Program-made: the position numbers and the translations under genes
Notes under the pieces: generated by a model
What the model was told of the DNA's origin: nothing
Databases searched by the model: none
The model's input: the letters and a program-made list of their open reading frames with translations, nothing else
In this document: positions 1 to 6,933 of the stretch, one piece after another
Layout of the letters: each line of letters begins with the position of its first letter
Numbering within the stretch: the stretch's first letter is position 1
Source: Patescibacteria group bacterium
Lineage (GTDB): Bacteria; Patescibacteriota; Microgenomatia; UBA8517
Reading direction: 5' to 3'
Length of the DNA stretch: 38,251 bases
NCBI GenBank assembly: GCA_022562395.1
Contig: JADFPI010000007.1
Coordinates: 1 to 38,251, forward strand

Positions 1-265
1 CAAAATCTTTTCTTTTAACATCTTTGCTGAATTTTTCAGTAGGAAGGGTAATCTTTCCAAACCAAATAAGGCCGGAAAGGTCTCCTTTTTTATCTACCAA
101 AGTGTAAATACTTTTCTTCTCTTTTCTCCACTTCTCAAACGTCTTTTTGTCTTTGAAGCGGACAGGGTCAGAAGTGTATCTTTTAACTTGGGAATCGGTT
201 TTTGAGTAATGAAGAAGCTGTTTTATTTGACCTTGAGTTATTCCAGAAGCTACCTTGAAAGCCAT
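1..265 (-). CDS. Partial hypothetical protein (C-terminus beyond window), possibly acetyltransferase-like
   Basis: Minus-strand open frame from ATG at 265 to the window edge: MAFKVASGITQGQIKQLLHYSKTDSQVKRYTSDPVRFKDKKTFEKWRKEKKSIYTLVDKKGDLSGLIWFGKI... Not in the ORF track because it runs off the edge. Confidence 0.6.
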   Translation of the reverse strand, partial: MAFKVASGITQGQIKQLLHYSKTDSQVKRYTSDPVRFKDKKTFEKWRKEKKSIYTLVDKKGDLSGLIWFGKITLPTEKFSKDVKRKDF

Positions 266-280
266 TGGGGAATTGTAAAG

Positions 281-466
281 CTATCTTTCCTCCATAACTT
301 TACTCATCATAAATTCAAGAAGGTCGGCTCTGGCAATGATATAAACTCCATATTTACCGGCGAGTTTGGTGGCTTTTAGTTTTCGGGAGCGAATTAAACG
401 CCGTATTGTGGCAGGGTGTTTTTTAAAATATTTGGCAGCTTCTTTGACTGTGAGATAGTCCTTCAC
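281..466 (-). CDS. Excisionase-type helix-turn-helix DNA-binding protein
   Basis: MKDYLTVKEAAKYFKKHPATIRRLIRSRKLKATKLAGKYGVYIIARADLLEFM matches the MerR/excisionase HTH_17 pattern. Confidence 0.8.
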   Translation of the reverse strand: MKDYLTVKEAAKYFKKHPATIRRLIRSRKLKATKLAGKYGVYIIARADLLEFMMSKVMEER

Positions 467-510
467 AGAGCTTAATTATATCACAATATAAATCTGTATA
501 TCATCTATGC

Positions 511-843
511 TGCTGCGGGGCAGGGTATCACTTCGTTTCCAACTTCGGACTACCTTTGCTGCCCACTTGCCATGCACCGAATGGTGCGTGGCTGCGGGGC
601 AGGTCCCTAGATCCCGTAAAACTGGAGATTTACCGTGCACATTCAACACTTGCGCACCACTAAAGCACTACCCTTCAAGATACGTGTATTATTTGTATAT
701 TCCCTCGTGCTGCTGCACTCGCGATATTCGGCAACGTTTTGCCTCTAGCTGCGGGGCAGGGATTGCCTGACTCCTTCGGAGACTCCGCTTTTCCCTGCTC
801 CCTTGCTTCGCGAACTGCGTTTGCTTGCTGCGGGGCAGGGATT
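511..843 (-). repeat. Four copies of a tRNA-Gln 3'-end segment (GCTGCGGGGCAGG[GATT]) at about 79-bp multiples
   Basis: Copies begin near 512, 591, 748 and 827 (spacings 79, 157, 79). The last is the real 3' end of the intact tRNA-Gln. Confidence 0.75.
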
Positions 844-898
844 CGAACCCCGATTAGCGGCTCCAAAGACCGCTGTCCTACCATTAGACGACCCCGCA
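828..898 (-). tRNA. tRNA-Gln (anticodon TTG)
   Basis: Cloverleaf on minus: TGCGGGG-TC-GTCT...GGAC-A-GCGGT-CTTTGGA-GCCGC-...CGGGG-TTCGAAT-CCCTG-CCCCGCA-G; CCA not encoded. Confidence 0.93.
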
Positions 899-902
899 TC
901 AG

Positions 903-974
903 TGAGCCCGGGAGGACTCGAACCTCCAACCTGCTGGTTAAAAGCCAGATGCTCTACCATTGAGCTACGGGCCC
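903..974 (-). tRNA. tRNA-Lys (anticodon TTT)
   Basis: Minus: GGGCCCGTAGCTCAATGGTAGAGCATCTGGCTTTTAACCAGCAGGTTGGAGGTTCGAGTCCTCCCGGGCTCA; anticodon loop CTTTTAA. Confidence 0.93.
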
Positions 975-1044
975 TCGTCAAAACTAGCTCCACCTTTCGC
1001 AAACCGCTTCCGCTTTTTTGCTTACCGCTCCCTGTTTCTCCTCT

Positions 1045-1066
1045 CAAAATTCCTTCCGGAATTTTG
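1045..1066. terminator. Short perfect inverted repeat (CAAAATTCC-ttcc-GGAATTTTG), possible terminator or processing hairpin
   Basis: 9-bp perfect stem between tRNA-Lys and tRNA-Glu; no strong T tract on the minus strand. Confidence 0.35.
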
Positions 1067-1125
1067 TATTTAATTTACAGAATCACCCTTCGACACGCAC
1101 AGTTTACACTGAGCCTGCCGAAGTG

Positions 1126-1198
1126 TGACCCCACGGGGAGTCGAACCCCGGTTTTCGGGATGAAAACCCGATGTCCTAGACCACTAGACGATGGGGCC
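1126..1198 (-). tRNA. tRNA-Glu (anticodon TTC)
   Basis: Minus: GGCCCCATCGTCTAGTGGTCTAGGACATCGGGTTTTCATCCCGAAAACCGGGGTTCGACTCCCCGTGGGGTCA; anticodon loop TTTTCAT. Confidence 0.93.
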
Positions 1199-1268
1199 TC
1201 GAAAGCTCGAGGCTAGGACGTATTTTACCATTTATTTACCCTTGATGCTATAATATCTCAAGGCTAAC

Positions 1269-2135
1269 GTGTCAAACACCATGACTACCCCGGAAATCAG
1301 ACAAATAGAGCCAGAAGAAAAACCAGTTCAACTTGAAGGTATGTATTTAAATCACAACCTCCAAGAATTAGCAAAAAAACTTGGCAGACCGGTTGTTATC
1401 GCCAATTACATAACTGACTTAAATGATGTAATCGCAGTTAAAGATGTACGAGGTGCCCCTGAAAAACTTAAAAATCCTTCAGATTGGAGACTCTTTCAAG
1501 AGCTTACTGCCCAGGCTGATGTAATCATTACCGGCACAAGCTATATGAGTGAGTTTGCGGGAAAGGGTGAAAGTGGTCAAAACGTCCTCACTCAATTCGA
1601 CAAAGGTGGTACTTTTGAGGGTTTAGGAGATTGGAGAGATCAAAATAGTCTTAAAAGAAACCCCGACCTTGTGGTCGTAAGTAGGAGTTTGAACTTTAGT
1701 ATTCCCAAAACAATTTCCGAAAGCGGAAGAAAGATTTTTATATTCACCATCGATTCGATGCAAGATAGCGAGAAAGCCAAAGAGCTTAAAAAAGCCGGAG
1801 CCACGGTTATCGGGTCAGGGAAAGAAGGAGTTGATGGAACAGTGATGGTTAATCGCTTAGGCCAAGAAGGCTATAAAGTTATCAAATTGACGACAGGACC
1901 ACGTGTTCTTAAAATTCTTATGGACGCAAAAGTTCTCGACCGGCTCTATATTACAAGAGTTAATAGAACAATTACAGACGATCTAGCAAATGCAGTAACT
2001 GTCCTTAAAGACAAAAGAGTTGATGGCCTGTTAAATGAAGGGTTTAGGCGTATTAAAAGATATAGGCAGGATAAGGTTACGACAAACGACGGTTATACCA
2101 CTTCTCAAGAATTTCTAGTCTATGAAAAAGCTTGA
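1269..2135 (+). CDS. RibD C-terminal / dihydrofolate reductase-like (pyrimidine reductase) family protein
   Basis: RPVVIANYITDLNDVIAV..., DVIITGTSYMSEF, DLVVVSRSLNF, DRLYITRVNRTI: reductase-fold pattern. Confidence 0.75.
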   Translation: MSNTMTTPEIRQIEPEEKPVQLEGMYLNHNLQELAKKLGRPVVIANYITDLNDVIAVKDVRGAPEKLKNPSDWRLFQELTAQADVIITGTSYMSEFAGKGESGQNVLTQFDKGGTFEGLGDWRDQNSLKRNPDLVVVSRSLNFSIPKTISESGRKIFIFTIDSMQDSEKAKELKKAGATVIGSGKEGVDGTVMVNRLGQEGYKVIKLTTGPRVLKILMDAKVLDRLYITRVNRTITDDLANAVTVLKDKRVDGLLNEGFRRIKRYRQDKVTTNDGYTTSQEFLVYEKA

Positions 2136-2646
2136 CGCAAAAAAGCTTCGCAAGTCTGAACCGACTCCCGAGGAACTGAAAAAGATCAAAAGAAACCCTA
2201 TTTATTTTGTTTTAGATGAGATTTTGGATACTTTTAATGTGGGAAGCATGTTTCGTCTGGCAGATGCGGTAGCTGCAGAAAAAATTTATCTTTGCGGCAA
2301 GATGGAAACTCCCCCATCCTCAAGGATTCATAAAGCTGCAGTTGGAACCGAGGCTTGGGTGCAGTGGGACAAAGTAGATTCAGTGACTAAGTTAATTAAG
2401 CGATTAAGAAATCAAGGAACATATATAATTGCTGTTGAACAAGACCCACAAGCTATTAGCTATCAGAGCTTAGAGCCTAGGTTTCCGGTAGCATTAGTTT
2501 TAGGGCACGAAACAAAAGGGATATCAAAAAAAGTGCTAAAAGAGGCGGATGTAATTGTCGAGCTTCCTTTGCTTGGCATCAACAAATCCTTCAATGTCTG
2601 GGGCTCTGCAGCCGTAGTGGCATATAAAGTTCTTGAAGCTCTCTAA
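2122..2646 (+). CDS. TrmH/SpoU-family RNA methyltransferase
   Basis: DTFNVGSMFRLADAV..., VALVLGHETKGISKKVLKEADVIVELPLLGINKSFNVWGSAAVVAYKVL contains the SpoU motifs. Confidence 0.92.
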   Translation: MKKLDAKKLRKSEPTPEELKKIKRNPIYFVLDEILDTFNVGSMFRLADAVAAEKIYLCGKMETPPSSRIHKAAVGTEAWVQWDKVDSVTKLIKRLRNQGTYIIAVEQDPQAISYQSLEPRFPVALVLGHETKGISKKVLKEADVIVELPLLGINKSFNVWGSAAVVAYKVLEAL

Positions 2647-2670
2647 TTAACGAATTAACTAATCAACTAA

Positions 2671-3483
2671 TTAACTGCCTAAGGCCTCGTCAATTGTGAC
2701 TTTTAAAGAGTCGTAAGGAAGGGCCCCCGGTATAAACCAAGCCTCTCCTTTACTATTTACCACAAAGCTCCCAGGAGTACCGGTTACTCCTGAAGCCAGA
2801 CCACCCTGGTAATCTGCTTCAACACGTTCTGCATATCTTCCGCTATCAAGGCAGTCCTTAAAACTGCTTTGATTAAGTCCCACTTCCCCGGCTAACCCTG
2901 GTAAATCGTCCAGATTTAAACCGTTATTGGAAGGGGTGGCTTCGAATATTTTATCCAAAAGCGCCCAAAACCCATCGTCTCCCCCAAGTTCTCCTGCACA
3001 CTCAACTGCTTCGGCTTCCTTATCGGCCTTTGAATGAAGGGTGTCCAGAGGAAAATGTCGGTAAACCCAGGCAACTTGACCATCATATTCATCAACTGCT
3101 TGCTGTACAGTTGGGTGAAATCTCTTGCAAAAAGGGCATTCCAAATCCGAATACTCAATCAAAAACACTTGTGCGTCTCTTGAGCCTTTAACGTGGTCTT
3201 CGGCTGACACTGCCGGAATTTTTGATGCCTGGTCTTCTGGAAGTTTACCACCTGCAGTAGGAGGAGGAGCAGCTCCTTGATCACCAGTCCCTTGATCACC
3301 CGTGCCGGTTGTTCCAGTGGTTGTAATTGGTCCTGTCCCACCTTGCTCAAGTGACTTAACTTTCTGCAAAAGAGTTCCTACAAGAAATGCCAGACCAATT
3401 GAAAGAACTAAAAGAAATGGAACCATTTTCTCAAAAGCTGAAGACTTCTTTTTTGGGGATGTTTTCTCTACTTCTTCAGACAT
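2671..3483 (-). CDS. Membrane-anchored DsbA-family thiol oxidoreductase
   Basis: N-terminal TM, T/G/P-rich linker, YSDLECPFCKRFHP active site, VTGTPGSF cis-Pro motif. Start MSEEVEK (3483) preferred to 3600, which lies inside trxB. Confidence 0.88.
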   Translation of the reverse strand: MSEEVEKTSPKKKSSAFEKMVPFLLVLSIGLAFLVGTLLQKVKSLEQGGTGPITTTGTTGTGDQGTGDQGAAPPPTAGGKLPEDQASKIPAVSAEDHVKGSRDAQVFLIEYSDLECPFCKRFHPTVQQAVDEYDGQVAWVYRHFPLDTLHSKADKEAEAVECAGELGGDDGFWALLDKIFEATPSNNGLNLDDLPGLAGEVGLNQSSFKDCLDSGRYAERVEADYQGGLASGVTGTPGSFVVNSKGEAWFIPGALPYDSLKVTIDEALGS

Positions 3484-3515
3484 ACCCAACATTCTGCCTG
3501 CAAACTTAAAGTGTG

Positions 3516-4586
3516 TCAAGCACCTGCAGACTGTTTTCCTTGGGTTTCCTTTTCCCTCAACCCATCCAAATACTTTAAAACATCCATTGCTGCCATGCAA
3601 CCAAACCCTGCAGCAGTTACTGCTTGCTTGTAATGGTAATCATGAACGTCTCCTGCAACATAAACGCCCGGCAGGTTTGTCCTGGTGTGGTCATGAACTA
3701 CAACATAGCCTTTTTGGTCAAGTTCAATTGGGCCCTTGAAAACGTCAGTATCGGGCTTATGGCCGATGGCAACGAAAACTCCTTCAATCGGCATTTCCCA
3801 AAAAAGAAAGCCTTCTTTTTCCTCGATAATTTTACCTTTGTAATTATTAATTTTCCCGTCCTTAAGCTCCTGTGCCCGCCTTGAATCAAGTTTTGTCTTA
3901 AGACTAATTGCGGAAAGCTTTTCCTGTCCCAACACCTTAGTTACCTCGGTCTCCCAAATTACATCGACTTTTGCGTCAAAAATCTTCTTCTGCATCGCAG
4001 CTGATGCGCGAAATTCGCCTTTTCTGTGAACAATGGTTACCGAGGTCGCGTACTTTGTAAGAACCAGGGCTTCTTCCATTGCCGAATCACCACCGCCTAT
4101 CACCAGAACTTGTTTACCTTTGTAAAACGGAGCGTCACACGGCGCACAAGAAGAAACTCCCCTGCCAATTAGCTCTTTCTCCCCGGGGACTCCGAGCCAC
4201 CGAGTTAGGGCACCAGTGGCAATAATAACTGTTCTTGCAAAATACTTTTGTCCCCCGGCAGAAAGCTCGAATGGCTTTTTGTTAAAATCTACGTGCTCGA
4301 CACTTTTTTCAACAAACTCTCCACCAAAACGAGTTGCGTGCTCGCGCATCTTTTGCATAAGCTCCGGCCCCTGAATCCCGGGCATAGCCGGATAATTATC
4401 AACTTCTGTTGTTAGCATAAGCTGCCCTCCCCATTTTTCTCCCCCTAAAATAAGGGTTGAGACAGCTCCCCGAGTGGTATAGATTGCCGCCGTTAGAGAA
4501 GCTGGGCCTGAACCTATTATGGCAACATCCCAAGGTTCGCCTTCCTTGGGTTTTGGAGCAAATACTTCTTCGTCCATAAAAAACAA
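3516..4586 (-). CDS. trxB: Thioredoxin-disulfide reductase
   Basis: GSGPASLTAAIYTTR, CAPCDAPFYKGK redox motif, GGGDSAMEEALVLTKYA, GVYVAGDVHDYHYKQAVTAAGFGCMAA. Confidence 0.95.
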   Translation of the reverse strand: MFFMDEEVFAPKPKEGEPWDVAIIGSGPASLTAAIYTTRGAVSTLILGGEKWGGQLMLTTEVDNYPAMPGIQGPELMQKMREHATRFGGEFVEKSVEHVDFNKKPFELSAGGQKYFARTVIIATGALTRWLGVPGEKELIGRGVSSCAPCDAPFYKGKQVLVIGGGDSAMEEALVLTKYATSVTIVHRKGEFRASAAMQKKIFDAKVDVIWETEVTKVLGQEKLSAISLKTKLDSRRAQELKDGKINNYKGKIIEEKEGFLFWEMPIEGVFVAIGHKPDTDVFKGPIELDQKGYVVVHDHTRTNLPGVYVAGDVHDYHYKQAVTAAGFGCMAAMDVLKYLDGLREKETQGKQSAGA

Positions 4587-4628
4587 TTACTACTATCTCT
4601 CATTTTAGCTTAGCAGCACAGTCAAGGT

Positions 4629-4967
4629 TTAAGCGGTAGGTGTACCGCTCGGTGTTCCTGTTCCTTCCCCCTCCTCCGTTTCTTCGCTGCCAGTCCCTCC
4701 TGATGCATTTGGGTCAGGGGTTGTTGAGGCTGGCGAGTCGGTCGTTACGGGCTCTGAAGGAGCAGCCGGTGCTGCCGGATCCGGAGTTGTAGCAGCGGGT
4801 GGCTCAGTGGACGCAGCTGGTACGGCAGGAGCGGTTGGTTCAGATGGCGCAGGTGATGCTCCAGCCGCTGGTTCATCTCCTGTACCCGTAGTTTGACCAC
4901 CAGTACCGGTATCTTGTGCGGGTGGCGTACCAGTTGGCTGGTCTGTTGTCTTATCTTGATCGTCCAA
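4629..4967 (-). CDS. Low-complexity T/P/A/G/E-rich disordered protein
   Basis: MDDQDKTTDQPTGTPPAQDTGTGGQTTG...; located 2 nt after the trxA stop and before trxB; no signal peptide or TM. Confidence 0.6.
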   Translation of the reverse strand: MDDQDKTTDQPTGTPPAQDTGTGGQTTGTGDEPAAGASPAPSEPTAPAVPAASTEPPAATTPDPAAPAAPSEPVTTDSPASTTPDPNASGGTGSEETEEGEGTGTPSGTPTA

Positions 4968-4969
4968 AG

Positions 4970-5305
4970 TTAATCACCCCCTTCTTCTATTCCTTTTTTT
5001 ATAATATCCTCGAATGCTTTTTTTCCTGCAAATCCGATTTGTCGCCCAATTTCTTTTCCGCCTTTATAAAGAATTGTCGTCGGGATACTCATAACATCAT
5101 AGTCCTGGGCCGACTTTTGATTAGCGTCAACATCAAGTTTGGCTATCAATACTTTATCTTTATACTCTTCTGAAAGCTCCTCGAGCACAGGCTCGGCCAT
5201 TTTACAAGGGCCGCACCAGGCTGCCCAAAAGTCTACCAGTATGGGTTTTTCTGATTTTAAAACCTTTTCTCCAAAGTCTGCGTCTGTTACATCAAAGGTT
5301 GCCAT
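4970..5305 (-). CDS. trxA: Thioredoxin
   Basis: ILVDFWAAWCGPCKMAEPVLEELSEEY..., MSIPTTILYKGG; WCGPC active site. Probable ATG start at 5305 (ORF track start 5314 is GTG). Confidence 0.95.
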   Translation of the reverse strand: MATFDVTDADFGEKVLKSEKPILVDFWAAWCGPCKMAEPVLEELSEEYKDKVLIAKLDVDANQKSAQDYDVMSIPTTILYKGGKEIGRQIGFAGKKAFEDIIKKGIEEGGD

Positions 5306-5312
5306 GTTTTTC

Positions 5313-5342
5313 ACTATAGCTTCTTTGTCAAGTTTACGTCAA
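5313..5342 (-). promoter_or_regulatory. Putative trxA promoter (TTGACG-N18-TATAGT)
   Basis: -10 TATAGT at 5318-5313 and -35 TTGACG at 5342-5337, 7 nt from the ATG at 5305; implies a leaderless or near-leaderless mRNA. Confidence 0.5.
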
Positions 5343-6253
5343 CCCCTAAGTCCACTGATAAACTCATGCCAAATCTCAGGAACTTGTCTTGAATATCCCC
5401 CAGCAAAAAGTACTGCCATCGGTATTCTCTCCGGTTTGGCCTGAGCGAACGAAGCGAGTCGAAGGGCAATTTCTCCATAAGTTTCCATCTCCAAATTAAA
5501 ACCGGCCAGGGGGTCGCCTTTGTAAGTATCCGCACCAAAGACAATAACTAAGATATCAGGTCTAAATTCTTTGATTCTCTCCAAGGCTTCGTCCAAAACT
5601 GGCAAGTATTCTTTTTCAGTTGTTCCGGACGGTAAAGGATAATTTATGTTAAACCCTTTTCCTTTTCCCTCACCAATTTGGCCTGTGAAGCCTGTTCCGG
5701 GATAAAAAAAGGCTGGGTCCTGGTGAATTGAGATTGTCAAAACAGTTGGGTCGCTGTAAAAAATCTCTTGGGTTCCGTTTCCCGCATGAACATCAACGTC
5801 CAAAACCGCAGCCCTCTTAATCTTAGACTTAGACTGAAACTTCTTAATTGCTATTGCATGGTCGTTAAAGATACAAAAGCCTGAAGAATTGTTAGTTTCG
5901 GCGTGGTGAAGCCCTCCTAAAGTGTTGACCGCCAAACCATCTCTCAACGCTATCTCAAAGGCTTTTATTGTGCCTCCAACCGAGTAGTACGCAGCCTCAA
6001 GATTATCAGGATTAATTTGAGTATCAACGCTTAAATATCCCTTCTCTTTAGCAAGTTTTTTAACTCTTTGTAAGTATTTTTCAGTATGAACTAGTAAAAT
6101 GTCAGAATCTTTTGCTTTCGGTGCCTCAACTAATTGATAATTCAAACCTCTAACCTCTAATAAACTAATAAACTCTTTCGCCCTTTCCGGCCAAAAGGGG
6201 TGACCGGCCTCAAAGTGATATTTCAAATATTTCGAGCTATATATAATCTTCAC
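5339..6253 (-). CDS. Histone deacetylase / acetoin utilisation family deacetylase
   Basis: HPFWPERAKEF, GGLHHAETNNSSGFCIFNDHAIAI, AAVLDVDVHAGNGTQEIFY, VFGADTYKGDPLAGFNLE. Confidence 0.93.
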   Translation of the reverse strand: MKIIYSSKYLKYHFEAGHPFWPERAKEFISLLEVRGLNYQLVEAPKAKDSDILLVHTEKYLQRVKKLAKEKGYLSVDTQINPDNLEAAYYSVGGTIKAFEIALRDGLAVNTLGGLHHAETNNSSGFCIFNDHAIAIKKFQSKSKIKRAAVLDVDVHAGNGTQEIFYSDPTVLTISIHQDPAFFYPGTGFTGQIGEGKGKGFNINYPLPSGTTEKEYLPVLDEALERIKEFRPDILVIVFGADTYKGDPLAGFNLEMETYGEIALRLASFAQAKPERIPMAVLFAGGYSRQVPEIWHEFISGLRG

Positions 6254-6262
6254 CAGAAACTA

Positions 6263-6339
6263 TTATAACTTAACGCTACGAAGCCTTAGCGCATTGGCAA
6301 CAACAATAATTGAGAAGGCGGCAATGAAACTAATGCAAA
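6263..6339 (-). pseudogene. 3' remnant of a heavy-metal P-type ATPase
   Basis: Minus frame FCISFIAAFSIIVVANALRLRSVKL* resembles the conserved C-terminus of copper/heavy-metal P1B ATPases; no upstream ATPase sequence present. Confidence 0.55.
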
Positions 6340-6414
6340 AAGGCCGACAATAATAAGAACTGGTTTGTAAGTCTCTAAAAAGGCCCTTTTGTGTTCAGTT
6401 TTTGCAGTTTTCAC
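6286..6414 (-). pseudogene. 5' remnant of a small membrane-protein gene (MauE/DoxX-like guess) running out of frame into the ATPase remnant
   Basis: GTG-started frame MKTAKTEHKRAFLETYKPVLIIVGLFALVSLPPSQLLLLPMR*; the hydrophobic helix breaks off at the junction. Confidence 0.45.
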
Positions 6415-6417
6415 CGA

Positions 6418-6792
6418 TTAACCGACCTTTTCCCTCTCTGTCAATTTATTTTGTTGGGTGCTTTGCAGGACTTGAAGAATCATTGCCTTAGGAGGGTGTT
6501 CGTACATTTTCCTCTCCGAGCCAGAGGCTCTCTCCGCCGGAGGCCACAAGTAAAAACGGCAACCTTGAAAATGATAGTCGGAGACCTTAGAGGCAAGAGG
6601 GTCAATGTCTTTTCCGTCTATTAATATTTGAGGGGAACCAAAAAACCTATACTCCTTCGCCTTCTCGTCGTCTTCAACTACAACAATCTCATAATCGGCC
6701 GGCAACCCCGCCTCGCTTAAAACTTCTTTCAAAACTTTCTCGGCTGTCTCCCAAATGTGGCAGCCGTCATTTCTAATTAGTTGAATCTTCAT
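6418..6792 (-). CDS. Thioredoxin-fold protein of the type found beside merA/alkylmercury lyase genes
   Basis: MKIQLIRNDGCHIWETAEKVLKEVLSEAG..., EYRFFGSPQILIDGKDIDP: pattern recalled from small mer-operon thioredoxin-fold proteins. Confidence 0.6.
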   Translation of the reverse strand: MKIQLIRNDGCHIWETAEKVLKEVLSEAGLPADYEIVVVEDDEKAKEYRFFGSPQILIDGKDIDPLASKVSDYHFQGCRFYLWPPAERASGSERKMYEHPPKAMILQVLQSTQQNKLTEREKVG

Positions 6793-6816
6793 CTTGCTTA
6801 TCCTCTTAATATTTTC

Positions 6817-6933
6817 TCACCCCCTTTTATCGTTAACAGCAACAATATCAACTTCCGGCTACCCAAAAGCAATCTTAAAAAATTGTCTGCCAATCCTTCC
6901 AAATCCATTTATTGCAACTCTTGCTTTTCTCAT
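6817..6933 (-). pseudogene. 5' fragment of glyceraldehyde-3-phosphate dehydrogenase gene with internal stop
   Basis: Minus from ATG at 6933: MRKARVAINGFGRIGRQFFKIAFG*PEVDIVAVNDKRG*; INGFGRIGR...PEVDIVAVND is the GAPDH N-terminal Rossmann signature. Confidence 0.85.

Noticed and set aside
281-843. Integrated mobile element bounded by tRNA-Gln 3'-end repeats
   Set aside because: No integrase or cargo lies between the repeats, only about 300 bp of non-coding sequence; only the repeats themselves are reported.
507-1216. ORFs on both strands (507-770, 675-929, 739-963, 745-1047, 803-1216)
   Set aside because: They run through three clear tRNA genes and the tRNA-3'-end repeats; translated sequences look like reading frames through tRNA (e.g. 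GGLEPPTCWLKARCSTIEL, GSRTPVFGMKTRCPRPLDDG), not proteins.
3480-3600. Upstream start of the first DsbA gene (ORF track start 3600)
   Set aside because: The extension lies inside the trxB 3' end in another frame and does not resemble a signal sequence; MSEEVEK at 3483 fits the membrane-anchored DsbA pattern.
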